Assembly: GCF_023555005.1 (NCBI RefSeq) | Contig: NZ_JAMJPJ010000009.1 | Span: 39,080 to 103,079, forward strand | Direction: 5' to 3' | DNA length: 64,000 bases | Origin: Halomonas llamarensis | GTDB lineage: Bacteria > Pseudomonadota > Gammaproteobacteria > Pseudomonadales > Halomonadaceae | In this document: positions 54,897 through 63,894 of the stretch, piece by piece | How positions within the stretch are numbered: position 1 is the stretch's first letter | Layout of the letters: each line of letters begins with the position of its first letter | Program-made: the position numbers and the translations under genes | Notes under the pieces: generated by a model | The model's input: only the letters and a program-made list of their open reading frames with translations | Told to the model about the DNA's origin: nothing | Database searches by the model: none

Positions 54897-56270
54897 ATGC
54901 CAAAAGAATTTTTATTGGCCACAAGGGTTACACGTAGTCTGTCATGGCTCAACACGCTGCAGATTAGAAGTCTTTCAACCGTAGCTGCGGCTCTAGTGGT
55001 TTGGTTGATCGGCATTCATCTTACCTGGCTACCAGATACATTTTGGTCTAGAGGGATAACACTTGCGGTGCTTGTACTGGTTCTAGTGTTTACAGCAACC
55101 AGTTGGCATAGAAAAGCCTCTGCTCGCTTTGGCGTAGGGATCCTAGTGATAGTCGCCGGACTCGCCAGCGTAAGTGACTTGGAATTCTCTCCTATTGAAG
55201 GTATTGGTGCCTTCGATACGGTCATTCTACTTCTACTGGGCATAGGAGTTTTGCGTACATATTTGGAAAAGCAGAACGTGGCTACAATCATCGAGAAGGC
55301 TTTAGGCCACTCATGGTTATCTAATAAACCCCGTTTGCTGTTTCTGCTCTATGGAGGAATGACTTTTTTCCTTAGCTTAGCAGTGGTGCCGATAGTCGGA
55401 ACTTTGACTCGAAAAACAGCTCTTGACTATCGGCAACATCTACGTATCGCTATGCGAGCCGTCGGGGGTACTATGTTTTTGGCCCCAACCACGGTAGGAG
55501 CCGCGGCCGTTAGTGTGATGTTTCCAAGTTTACCCTGGATGCATGTGCTGCTTATGGGGTTACCACTAGCACTAGCTACAGCTCTTCTAACACGCTCTGG
55601 CCCTCATACTAAAGCTTTGCCCAGCATCTCTCACACGGCTGAAACTACTGAACTAAATCTGGGGCTGCCTATTTTCCTCTTTCTGGGGATACTCGTATTA
55701 AGCCAAGGTGTGTTGGGTCAAGCTACTGTCACAAGCGTAGCATTAGCCATAACTATTGCTGGTATAGGATCGATGATATATCGCTATGGAGTGTTATCAG
55801 CATTTAAAGCGATACATAGTACATTCCACCGCTCAGGAGCAGAGATCCTTTTATTTCTGGCTTGCGGTACTCTGCAGGCGTCGCTAGCTAGGCTAGGTGC
55901 GGACAATTTAGAACAGATGGTTCCACTAGCACTGTCAGAGCATCTGACGTCAACGACAGTTTTTGCATTCGTGGTGATAGGGGGGCTGCCGCTACTAACA
56001 ATACTAGGCATTCATCCGATGATTTTATTTGCTGGATTTTTCCCTCTGTTTCACCCATTTGCTAATGCCGACCCTGCGTTGGAATATCTCATCTGGATAG
56101 CTATGTTCGTGGTAGCACAGCTAGTTTCTCCAGTTTCAATAAGTGCAGTGACTGCCGCCGCTTCTATCGGTGCAGCACCTTGGACTGTGAGCTTGGCCAG
56201 TCATGGTCGCTTTGCCTTAGCTTTTACAGGGTTATGTGTAGCTTACTTTACCATAATATCTTTAATTTAA
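54897..56270 (+). CDS. Polytopic membrane protein, putative transporter
   Basis: A 457-residue protein with about 11-12 hydrophobic segments from residue 25 to the end. Two similar stretches (LLLLGIGVLRTYLEKQNVAT..., and LFLACGTLQASLARLGADN) suggest an internal duplication, and the layout resembles the ion-transporter/permease superfamily with re-entrant loops; I cannot name a family. It stands between the LysR gene and the isonitrile-synthase-like genes, so export of the cluster product is the simplest idea. No ribosome binding site better than GGGGACGGGGGC. Confidence 0.7.
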   Translation: MPKEFLLATRVTRSLSWLNTLQIRSLSTVAAALVVWLIGIHLTWLPDTFWSRGITLAVLVLVLVFTATSWHRKASARFGVGILVIVAGLASVSDLEFSPIEGIGAFDTVILLLLGIGVLRTYLEKQNVATIIEKALGHSWLSNKPRLLFLLYGGMTFFLSLAVVPIVGTLTRKTALDYRQHLRIAMRAVGGTMFLAPTTVGAAAVSVMFPSLPWMHVLLMGLPLALATALLTRSGPHTKALPSISHTAETTELNLGLPIFLFLGILVLSQGVLGQATVTSVALAITIAGIGSMIYRYGVLSAFKAIHSTFHRSGAEILLFLACGTLQASLARLGADNLEQMVPLALSEHLTSTTVFAFVVIGGLPLLTILGIHPMILFAGFFPLFHPFANADPALEYLIWIAMFVVAQLVSPVSISAVTAAASIGAAPWTVSLASHGRFALAFTGLCVAYFTIISLI

Positions 56271-56380
56271 TTTTAGACGTGAAAATTAATTAAGATAGAA
56301 CTCAAAATATCGCAAGCTAAAATATTTTATAACTTTTAATCTTATTAAAAGAGAATCTAAGCGTATGGAGGCTAGTTGAT

Positions 56381-56611
56381 ATGGGACAGAAAATCATTGA
56401 TATATCCTGTAATAAAGCCATAGAATTCGCGGATCTATCATACAATAAGATATATGAGCAGCAGCGAACTCAAATTTCTGATGGCCATCGCCTAATTCGC
56501 TTAGTCAACCATAGGCGCCATAACCTTTACACGCGAAATAAGTTTCTTCAAAAGCAAGATACATCCATGCTGACTACTGGCTTGACAGCTTCGTTCCTAG
56601 CATGCAGATGA
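56381..56611 (+). CDS. Small hypothetical protein or leader ORF
   Basis: A 76-residue frame with a ribosome binding site (GGAGG 10 bases before ATG). The sequence (MGQKIIDISCNKAIEFADLS...LTASFLACR) has no recognised domain. It overlaps the next gene's listed start by 10 bp, so it may serve translational coupling. Codon use looks no worse than its neighbours but the evidence is thin. The preceding 110 bp (56271-56380) are very AT-rich. Confidence 0.4.
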   Translation: MGQKIIDISCNKAIEFADLSYNKIYEQQRTQISDGHRLIRLVNHRRHNLYTRNKFLQKQDTSMLTTGLTASFLACR

Positions 56612-57927
56612 GAATGAACGACGCAATGGCTCTTCGGCTGAATGCCACTATAGCTCGAGCAAAAAAAAATAGTGGGGCTTACGGTGTTAAGAAATCAGGC
56701 GTAGCAGAATACGTTGCTGAGGCCTTATTCGACAGCTGTTGGTATAAAGTACAGGAAGCTAACCTTTCGCGAATTGAAGTCAGAGATCATGTGAAGTTTT
56801 GTTTACAAAAAGGAAAGCCCCTTGAGCTGCTCTTTCCAATATTTTCTAGAAAACCTTTATCTCCAATCAAGAACCGAGGAGGGATACCTGATCTTGGTGA
56901 AATTCACTCCATCACCAGATTTGCTGAAGCAGCCCAGATAATTGATTCTCTCTGCCCTACAGGATGTAAATTGACTGTACTTGCTGATGGGTTTAAGTAT
57001 AACCGCGCCTGTGGTACTCCCGCTGCCTTGGTGGCAGAGTATCAGCAGGGATTACAGTTTTGGCTTGGCCAGCTCAACGTCGACGATATTGTGAGCATTA
57101 TTGACTATGAAGATTGGGTTAGTGATGGGCTTGAAGAACACACGGCAGGGGAACGAGAGCCTATTTTTTTAAACTACTACTCCGATATTTCAACTCGATT
57201 CGAACCATTGTTTGATCCCTCAAATTTAGCTGAGTCCTTTGCTCGCATCGCTTCATTAGATGACATAGGTAACCAGTTAACATATACGTACTGGTCAATT
57301 GTCACTTCAACATTTTATAAAAGCCTCTATGGTGAAATTTATGAAGCTAATCTTGCACGCTCTTATTGCGATGATGAAAAGCAGGAGCTTTATATTGGTT
57401 ATACGTTATCATTGAACCAAGTGCTCGCCCGTCACAAATCAAACTCCATTAACTTTTTCCAAAACTATATCGATCCGAAGCTAAATACCGATCTTTTCAT
57501 CGCCATGAGACGCGAGGCCTGGGAGGCGGCTATAAGGTATGTCGCTATATCATTAACCGATCGAAAGCTGCAGGTCATTAGACGGGTTAGGCCTGACGCT
57601 TTGAAGCTCACTATTCATGGAAAAAAGGGAGAGCTTCACTTTCTCTCGGCCACCAAAAAGCATGTCGCGATGACAGCTCAACACTCCACCGGTGGGTTGT
57701 CACTGAATGGGCAAACAGCGAAGGTGAATTTTAAATACCGTCTTGAACGAGAGGCTAATGGAGAGATTCCTGTTCTATTGGAAAACCTTCCCGATACACC
57801 TTATCACAGAGACTACTACGGTCCACTATGGCTTATGCAACATTCAGATCAGCCGCTGATGTATATGTCTGAAGTTGATGTTACTAAAATAGACAGTGTT
57901 CACAAATTTTTAACGCATTCAGCCTGA
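56602..57927 (+). CDS. DIT1/PvcA (isonitrile synthase) family protein 1
   Basis: A 441-residue member of the pyoverdine/dityrosine biosynthesis family. Matching stretches in order: ELLFPIFSRKPLSP and GGIPDLGEIHSITRFAEAAQ (the LP-D/GE region), LTVLADGFKYNRACGTP (SDG-type motif), then AWEAAIRYVAISLTDRK, PDALKLTIHGKKGELHFLSA and PYHRDYYGPLWLM. Characterised members (PvcA, IsnA) turn the amino group of Tyr or Trp into an isonitrile with ribulose-5-phosphate. The chosen ATG 56602 is one of two (56602, 56608). It is the first of three tightly packed genes (9 bp to the next). Family identity is from motif memory and should be confirmed. Confidence 0.72.
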   Translation: MQMRMNDAMALRLNATIARAKKNSGAYGVKKSGVAEYVAEALFDSCWYKVQEANLSRIEVRDHVKFCLQKGKPLELLFPIFSRKPLSPIKNRGGIPDLGEIHSITRFAEAAQIIDSLCPTGCKLTVLADGFKYNRACGTPAALVAEYQQGLQFWLGQLNVDDIVSIIDYEDWVSDGLEEHTAGEREPIFLNYYSDISTRFEPLFDPSNLAESFARIASLDDIGNQLTYTYWSIVTSTFYKSLYGEIYEANLARSYCDDEKQELYIGYTLSLNQVLARHKSNSINFFQNYIDPKLNTDLFIAMRREAWEAAIRYVAISLTDRKLQVIRRVRPDALKLTIHGKKGELHFLSATKKHVAMTAQHSTGGLSLNGQTAKVNFKYRLEREANGEIPVLLENLPDTPYHRDYYGPLWLMQHSDQPLMYMSEVDVTKIDSVHKFLTHSA

Positions 57928-57936
57928 GTAATAAAC

Positions 57937-59322
57937 ATGAACAACAAACCCAATCCCGTTAGAGAGATAGTCAGCGAATCTAACCTTACGCCTCACCTTT
58001 TAGAGGAAATTATAACTTGGAAGAAACTTCCCCCACCTTATAACAGCTTAAAACTTAATGCGTCTGCAATGACTTTGGCAGTTAAATCATGGCAAAAAAA
58101 GATATCTCAGGATGCCTCCAAGATTGCGAAGACAGCAATTGGCAGCATTGCTGATTTAGCAGATGGTTGTATTTATAGAAATTTGGACAATAAACGCTGG
58201 AGAATGGCCGCATCTTTGGTTGAAATATTCAGAAACCCTACCATTTCAAAAAATGCAGGCAGGCTGGATACTCATTACTTACAACAGGAGTTTTATAAAC
58301 AACTTGAAGAAAACGGAAAGCTTTCGTTGGTCATTGCTTGGGGGCAGTCAAAACGTGATGCAGGGGGGCTTAAAACACTAGGACCATTGGCAGATATGTC
58401 GGAAGTATGCGCAGTCATTACGCTTGCGACTATAGTTCAATCTGCTGAAATTATTTGTCACCAGGATGTTCAATTGACAGTATTGACTGGAGGTTCGCGT
58501 TACTACGAGGCACTGTTCACATCTCCGATGATATGCCGATCCTACGATAACCAGCGGCAGAGAATGACCGATACTCTATGCGGTGAAGGGAAAGTAATAC
58601 TTAAACAGTATTCTGAGGGTCACCCTCTATACCCTTCTCCAGCAATCATGGAGCTAGTGGAGGACGAAGAAGTCTCAGCAAAGTTTAATACTGTACTGCT
58701 TAATATTGACTGGACACATTTATTTTCCGAGTCAGGAAGAGGTAAAGATACAAGACCCCATGGCATTGTTACTCCCCCTTCCCTTTGCAAATGGCTCAAA
58801 TCCAAAGGAAACCAAGACAGGCAGCACCTGATCCGAACAGCGATACTAGGCTTATTAAATCCGCGATCATTACCTGATGGGCTAGTAACCATTCCTGGAG
58901 ATGAAAATATTGTTGATGAGACCCTTTCATTTATGCAACTTGTCACTTGGGAGTCAACCCGCAAGTACATAGCCCTTCAATATTTAAGCAAAGAAAGAGT
59001 AGCTCAGCAGAAAAACATACAACTTACGGTTCATGAAAAAAAAGACCTTAAGCATATCCCAGCAATCTTCACATTAGGAAGCCGAGCCGGCAACCTTCTT
59101 TCTCAACACGTGCTCACCGCAGTCAACCAAAATGGTTCAGCCAGTTTTTTAACTTTTGCAGAGCTTCAGAAATCAGTCGCTGTCCCCGTATATCTAGAGG
59201 ATGAAATGAAAGGTACAGGGCTACTACTAGACTGGCTTGCTGGCACCAATCAACCCCTCTGCTTTGTAGATCCATTCGATTTGAATCCACAGCAGAGCAT
59301 AGCTAGAGTATTCTTCAGATGA
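57937..59322 (+). CDS. DIT1/PvcA (isonitrile synthase) family protein 2, diverged paralogue
   Basis: A 461-residue protein that aligns with the preceding one in order: SLVIAWGQSKRDAGGLKTLG and PLADMSEVCAVITLATIVQS, LTVLTGGSRYYEALFTSP, WESTRKYIALQYLSKERVAQ and LTVHEKKDLKHIPAIFTLGS. The SDG-type aspartate is replaced (LTGGSRY against LADGFKY), so it may be a non-catalytic partner or have a different substrate. Its stop overlaps the aminotransferase start by 4 bp. A heteromeric enzyme of the two proteins is a reasonable inference from tandem order. Confidence 0.62.
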   Translation: MNNKPNPVREIVSESNLTPHLLEEIITWKKLPPPYNSLKLNASAMTLAVKSWQKKISQDASKIAKTAIGSIADLADGCIYRNLDNKRWRMAASLVEIFRNPTISKNAGRLDTHYLQQEFYKQLEENGKLSLVIAWGQSKRDAGGLKTLGPLADMSEVCAVITLATIVQSAEIICHQDVQLTVLTGGSRYYEALFTSPMICRSYDNQRQRMTDTLCGEGKVILKQYSEGHPLYPSPAIMELVEDEEVSAKFNTVLLNIDWTHLFSESGRGKDTRPHGIVTPPSLCKWLKSKGNQDRQHLIRTAILGLLNPRSLPDGLVTIPGDENIVDETLSFMQLVTWESTRKYIALQYLSKERVAQQKNIQLTVHEKKDLKHIPAIFTLGSRAGNLLSQHVLTAVNQNGSASFLTFAELQKSVAVPVYLEDEMKGTGLLLDWLAGTNQPLCFVDPFDLNPQQSIARVFFR

Positions 59323-60635
59323 ATAAAACGAATCCAAAATCAATCACAGTATCTTGCGATAACGAGAGCCTCGCTTCACTCAAAGAGAAACAATGGATAT
59401 ACGAGGATGCTCTGAATAAGTATGACCGTCTGAAAGCTCGCGGCCTATCCCTAGATATGTCGAGGGGAAAGCCGTCGCCTACACAGCTAGGGTTTTCTCA
59501 ACCTATGCTGTCTTGGACATCGGCAAACGATTTTATCTCAATAGACGGAGTCGACTGCAGGAATTATGGAGGGCCGTCACTTGGTTTATCTGAAGCCCGG
59601 CAAATTTTCTCTTGGATACTTGGCACATCTACCGCAAACATAGCTGTTGCAGGAAATTCTAGCCTCGCACTGATGCATGACATAATTGCGTTTCTCATGT
59701 TGAAAGGTTCTCCAAATGGGAATAAGCCATGGGTAAAGTCCGGGCAAATTAGCTTTATCTGCCCTGTTCCAGGGTACGACCGCCACTTTTCCATTCTAGA
59801 GTCGTTCGGAATCACTATGCTGCCTGTGCCTATAATAGAAAACGGGCCAGATATGGATACTGTAGAGCAATTGGTATTTGAAGACCCTTCGGTTAAGGCC
59901 ATGTGGTGCATGCCAAAATACAGCAATCCAACAGGCATCACGTACTCGGCGGAGACTATCCATCGTCTAGGTTCAATGAAAACAGCAGCTTTGGATTTTC
60001 ACTTATTCTGGGATAATGCTTACGCCGTACATCATCTTTCAGATAAAAGCGTTTTTATTCCAGATATACTTGACGTCAGTGCTACTGCTGGGTATGAAAA
60101 TAGAGCGTTCGTTTTTGCATCCACATCAAAAATTACGCTATCAGGATCCGGTCTTGCCGCCTTGGCGACATCAGACCAAAACCTAAGTTGGTGGCAGTCC
60201 CATTCTGACCTGAGGTCTATAGGGCCAGATAAACTTAATCAATTGCGACATGCCCGCTTTCTTAAAGTTAAGAGTAGTCTCGATCGGTTAATGGAGAGTC
60301 ATCGATCTGTTTTAGCACCGAAATTTAATGCTGTAGTCAGTACCTTTCATCGCCTTTTGGGATCTCTTAACGAAGTAGAGTGGACTGAACCCTTGGGAGG
60401 GTACTTTATCAACCTCAAGGTACCAACGGGATGCGCTACCAGAACCGTACAGCTCGCTGCCGATGCAGGTATCGTTTTGACTGCTGCCGGGGCCTCATTC
60501 CCTTACAGAAAAGATTATAAAGACTGCAACATTCGGATAGCCCCCTCCTTTCCCACGCTTTCACAAATTAATGATGCGGCAGAAGGGATAGCTGTATGCG
60601 TTAGGCTAGCAATAGCAGAGAGCGAGTTAGAGTAG
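59319..60635 (+). CDS. PLP-dependent aminotransferase (fold type I, Aminotran_MocR/1-gamma AspAT type)
   Basis: A 438-residue aminotransferase. The N-terminus has SLDMSRGKPSPTQLGFS, the signature of the subgroup 1-gamma aspartate aminotransferases; then NYGGPSLGLSEARQIFSWIL, VAGNSSLALMHDIIAFLM, MPKYSNPTGITYSAETI (with the Asn of the NPTG motif), FHLFWDNAYAVHHL (PLP-binding Asp, Tyr) and FASTSKITLSGSGLAAL with the Schiff-base Lys. The C-terminal Arg in NIRIAPSF can bind the carboxylate. Coupled to the upstream gene by ATGA overlap. It probably supplies or modifies the amino-acid substrate of the isonitrile-synthase-like proteins. Confidence 0.85.
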   Translation: MNKTNPKSITVSCDNESLASLKEKQWIYEDALNKYDRLKARGLSLDMSRGKPSPTQLGFSQPMLSWTSANDFISIDGVDCRNYGGPSLGLSEARQIFSWILGTSTANIAVAGNSSLALMHDIIAFLMLKGSPNGNKPWVKSGQISFICPVPGYDRHFSILESFGITMLPVPIIENGPDMDTVEQLVFEDPSVKAMWCMPKYSNPTGITYSAETIHRLGSMKTAALDFHLFWDNAYAVHHLSDKSVFIPDILDVSATAGYENRAFVFASTSKITLSGSGLAALATSDQNLSWWQSHSDLRSIGPDKLNQLRHARFLKVKSSLDRLMESHRSVLAPKFNAVVSTFHRLLGSLNEVEWTEPLGGYFINLKVPTGCATRTVQLAADAGIVLTAAGASFPYRKDYKDCNIRIAPSFPTLSQINDAAEGIAVCVRLAIAESELE

Positions 60636-61264
60636 TTATGGAGGAATAGTCTCTAAAAAAGAAAAGTGTCTTAAGTGCGTACTATTTGACTTAAGTAGAA
60701 CTTCTATTGGCACATTTCTTGAAGTTGAGATTGGATTTAACCTAGCACTAACTTATGCCAGATAGCAATCATTCCTGAGAAGAAAATAAAAGAATTGTTT
60801 AAATGTATTATATTGATGTCTATCGAAATAATCCGCGTGAGGGTTTTATCTCTATTCTTCAGCAATAATTATGTTATCTGACTTACGGGCTATGGTTTAA
60901 ATATGAGAATTTTTACGAAAAACCAAATGTATGGAACAAGGCCTCTGGCCTGTATGTTGCAATAGATGCCATAGCACAATCTTATTTAGGGTGATTTATA
61001 ATCACTCTGACATAGATTTAAGCATGACAAAAAGCTTTTGACTCTTGAGGTCTTATATAGATCCTGAGCGTTTGAACTGCTTCACGAATTAAAATTACAC
61101 ATATAACTTAGCACTAAAAAAGTAACTATCTATGTCCCATTAAAACATCTTTCACAAACTCTCCACATGATCAATAAAAAAATTAACCCATGTCAACAAA
61201 AGGTCATATTTATCATGATTAAAAAAATCTAGAAGATGAAATAAAGAAAGAATTTGGTTATCAG
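60636..61264 (+). other. AT-rich non-coding stretch between the aminotransferase and luxR genes
   Basis: About 630 bp of low-GC DNA with no credible gene on either strand. I see no lux-box palindrome of the ACCTG(N)CAGGT type and no strong terminator with a T-run after the aminotransferase stop; GATAGCAATCATTCC (60762-60776) is a weak Fur-like match. The final 50 bp may encode the lost LuxR N-terminus (see the luxR entry). Confidence 0.5.
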
Positions 61265-61930
61265 ATGGAACGTGAGCTAAACCGCTTTGGCATAAGGTGT
61301 TATGCCTACTTTGTGAAATCTAAACGTGATAACGGAGCGCCCCTAGTAGTATCAAATTACCCTAATGAATGGGTGAATCAGTATTCCCGAGACAACCTCT
61401 ATCGACACGACCCAGTCATCAATTTCGGGATGCAACGTGTGGCACCTTATGCTTGGTCTGAAGCTTTGAATGGCACGAATAATTCCGTATTTAATTTATC
61501 TCGGGAGTTCAATATTGAGTCGGGTTTCAGCTTTCCGCTGCATGATCCAAAAAGCCGTTTTGCAGCTTTAAGTATTTGTAACCGGGATCAAGACCCGGAA
61601 TTCGCAAACAACGTGTCACGTTCAATGAACACGTTGATGATGTTATTCCTGAAATCGCATGAAGCCCTAGCCAAACTAATCCCATCTCCAAATCCTGTGC
61701 AAGAAGAAATTTCTTGCACAAATGATAGTAAAGTAATTTTTAAGCTTACTGAACGGGAGATCGATGTATTGAGCTGGGCAAGCCAGGGAAAAACGTACTC
61801 AGAAGTTTCCATTATTCTTGGCATAACAGTAAGGACAGTTAAGTTTCACATTGAAAACATTATCAATAAGTTGGACGTTAGCAATGCCAAGCATGCTATC
61901 TATAAAGCAAAACACTATGGCATCATTTAA
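61265..61930 (+). CDS. LuxR-family regulator with autoinducer-binding domain (LuxR solo)
   Basis: A 221-residue quorum-type regulator. The N-terminal domain keeps acyl-homoserine-lactone pocket residues: SNYPNEWVNQYSRDNLYRHD with W, Y, D-P, then YAWSEAL (W) and SGFSFPLHDPKSRFAALSI (G). The C-terminus is a GerE helix-turn-helix (KLTEREIDVLSWASQGKTYS; VRTVKFHIENIINKLDVSNA). No luxI is in the window. It is about 15-20 residues short at the N-terminus: an upstream ATG (61215) followed by an A7 run (61221-61227) would supply MIKKNLEDEIKKEFGYQ if the frame shifted by one. The likely target is the adjacent cluster, by position. Confidence 0.88.
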   Translation: MERELNRFGIRCYAYFVKSKRDNGAPLVVSNYPNEWVNQYSRDNLYRHDPVINFGMQRVAPYAWSEALNGTNNSVFNLSREFNIESGFSFPLHDPKSRFAALSICNRDQDPEFANNVSRSMNTLMMLFLKSHEALAKLIPSPNPVQEEISCTNDSKVIFKLTEREIDVLSWASQGKTYSEVSIILGITVRTVKFHIENIINKLDVSNAKHAIYKAKHYGII

Positions 61931-62078
61931 ATGAGCTAGTTATAAAAAAGCAATCTAGATAAACTAGCAGCAAGATGGGTATAAGTTTCTAGGCCAGCGA
62001 GACTCAATGGTTTTCGAAAGTGAGTCTAGGTTGTCAGAAGTCCGGTGATTTTCAACCCAGTTGTCCAAATGACTGCCC

Positions 62079-63155
62079 TTAAGCAGCCTGTTTATTACGT
62101 TCGATTTCGTGCACTTTTCCAGGGTTGAGCGATACCGGGCCGGTTATCTCCCAGTTTCGGGTGTTTCCCGACCAACGTTGTGGGTGCCGGCCCTTCGCGC
62201 TTTCATATACCGCTTTGCGGTACTCAAGGCGTTCTTGATCGACACCACGATGCCGATCAGCGGGCGTGACGTACTGAATGCCACTGTGCAGGTGCTGCTC
62301 GTTGTAAGCTCGCTCGAACCTCAGCATCCAGTCACGTACCGCGCTCAGCGATGCAAACCCCTGTGAGGGCCACGCTGGGCAATATTTGACGGTGCGGAAC
62401 AATGCTTCCGAATAAGGGGTGTCATTGCTCACTCTCGGCCGGCTGTAAGACATCAACATCCCCAGCTCCGTCAGCTTGGCTTTAAGCGTTTAAGACGTCA
62501 TCGGCGCACCGTTATCCGAATGCAACACCGGTGGCTGATGCCAGCAGCCTTCTCGCAATAAGGCGCGTTCAAGCAGCTGTTTAGCCAGCTCGCCCGCTTC
62601 CGTGTCATGAACTTCCCAGGCGATGATTTTGCGGCTGTAGATATCCATGATCAGGTAGAGATACCAGTGCTGGCCACGCACAACGGAAGAACAGTAGCTG
62701 ATGTCCCAGCTCCAGACCTGGTTCGGCCCGGTTGCCGTAAAACTGGTGGGCTCGGGCACTGGGCGGCGTGGTTTCATTCGACCTCGATGGTGCTGCTGTT
62801 GGTGCTTTTTCAGTACCCGATAGAACGACGACTCGGAGGCCAGGTAGACGCCTTGATCCGCCAATAATGGCACGATCTGTGACGGCGGCAGGCTCTGATG
62901 CTCGGGGCGATTGCAGGCGTTTAAAATGGCCTGTTCTTCCTCGTGCGTTAGCTGATGCGGCTGACTGCCTCGCGCCGCATGGGGGCGCTGATCTTCAACC
63001 ACAGCGCCACACTCAGATCGCCAGCGTTTCAGTGTGCGTTCGCTCACGTCGATAATCACGGCCGCTTTATAACGGGACGCGCCACCCGCCACCGCTTCGT
63101 CAAATAGCGCAATGAGCCTTGTACGTTCCTCAAGAGGCGTTAGTCGTCCTCGCCG
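62079..63155 (-). pseudogene. IS3-family transposase orfB with an internal stop
   Basis: Reads from about 63155 (RLTPLEERTRLIALFDEAVA) through GGASRYKAAVIIDVSERTLK and the integrase core: WSWDISYCSSVVRGQHWYLY (first Asp), VLHSDNGAPMTS (second Asp). It is then interrupted by a TAA at 62490-62492. The same frame continues with TLKAKLTELGMLMSYSRPRV, SNDTPYSEALFRTVKY (the catalytic Glu) and ends at 62079. Without the stop the DDE enzyme would be full length. Confidence 0.88.
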
Positions 63156-63602
63156 CTGGGATCCTCGCCGTACAAGGCGTCGAGCTTTTTTGAGAGCACC
63201 AGTAACGACGTCGTTTCTGCCAACACCTTGTCTTTGCGCCGCACTTCCGCTTGGAGCTGCTTGATGGTCTTACGGTCTTCTTTACGCTGTTTTTGCGCCG
63301 TTTTTTCCTGGTCTTCTTGCCTGCCAGCCCCTTGGAGACAAGCGGCTTTCCACTGCTGGATTTGCTCGGGATAAAGGCCTTTTTCGCGGCAGTAAGCACC
63401 ACGCTCTGTTTCCGACATCGTGGCGGTTTCGATGACCACGGCTAGCTTGGCATCGGGTGACCATTCGTTATCGCTTTGGGTGTAACCCGGCACAGGCACT
63501 CCTTTTTCTCGACACTTTTTTAACCAACCATACAGCGTTGCGTCAGAGATGCCTTCTTCTGTCGCGACCGATGCCACACTGCGATTGTGGGGTGGCAACA
63601 AC
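63140..63602 (-). pseudogene. IS3-family orfA, 5' end lost to the IS66-type insertion
   Basis: Encodes LLPPHNRSVASVATEEGISD, TLYGWLKKCREKGVPVPGYT, and a coiled-coil rich in Lys, Glu and Gln (about EKTAQKQRKEDRKTIKQL), the usual orfA helix-turn-helix plus leucine-zipper layout, ending SGEDD-stop at 63140. The orfB frame overlaps its end, as needed for frameshifting. Upstream of the LLPPHN codons the frame enters the IS66-type terminus. Confidence 0.7.
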
Positions 63603-63681
63603 GTAAGCGCGCCACTAACCACATCTTCTCAACCTGAGTTTTGCTGATCACACTGAGGCATTCTTTATCCAGGAGATCCTC

Positions 63682-63894
63682 ATGGTCCAAGAACTCAATG
63701 CTATGCAGGCGTTTTGGCTCGGCCATCTTTATCACGCCTCTGTTCGAGAGATTCCCCTCAGCGAGTACGCGACGCAACAAAGACTCACTTTAGCCGATCT
63801 ACTGCTCTGGGAAAAACGGTTGAATGTGCGCGGTTTGCCGGTGCCACCTCGTCATCGTCCTGCTCGGTTTGTGCAAGTGGCGGTGGCGCCGTGA
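63682..63894 (+). CDS. tnpA: IS66-family accessory protein TnpA
   Basis: A 70-residue protein (MVQELNAMQAFWLGHLYHAS... then LSEYATQQRLTLADLLLWEK) of the small IS66 OrfA type, which helps transposition of IS66 elements together with TnpB and TnpC. CAGGAGATCCTC lies before the ATG. It is shorter than many TnpA proteins (about 100-130). Its stop overlaps the next gene by 4 bp (GTGA). Confidence 0.75.
   Translation: MVQELNAMQAFWLGHLYHASVREIPLSEYATQQRLTLADLLLWEKRLNVRGLPVPPRHRPARFVQVAVAP

Larger units (their letters stand above)
62032..63602 (-). mobile_element. IS3-family element, interrupted and inactivated
   Basis: Contains orfA and orfB of an IS3-type transposase on the minus strand. The left limit (about 62032, TGTCAGAAG) is estimated from the transposase end. 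The right part is cut where an IS66-type terminus begins (GTAAGCG at 63603), inside the start of orfA. With an in-frame stop in orfB as well, the copy is not active. Confidence 0.65.

Noticed and set aside
60636..61264. lux box or other LuxR operator upstream of luxR
   Set aside because: No 18-20 bp palindrome of the usual type found by eye; a weak Fur-like stretch at 60762 is within what AT-rich DNA gives by chance.
62109..63055. Plus-strand ORFs of 85-95 codons over the IS3-type element
   Set aside because: Shadows of the transposase, which has its DDE motifs on the minus strand.
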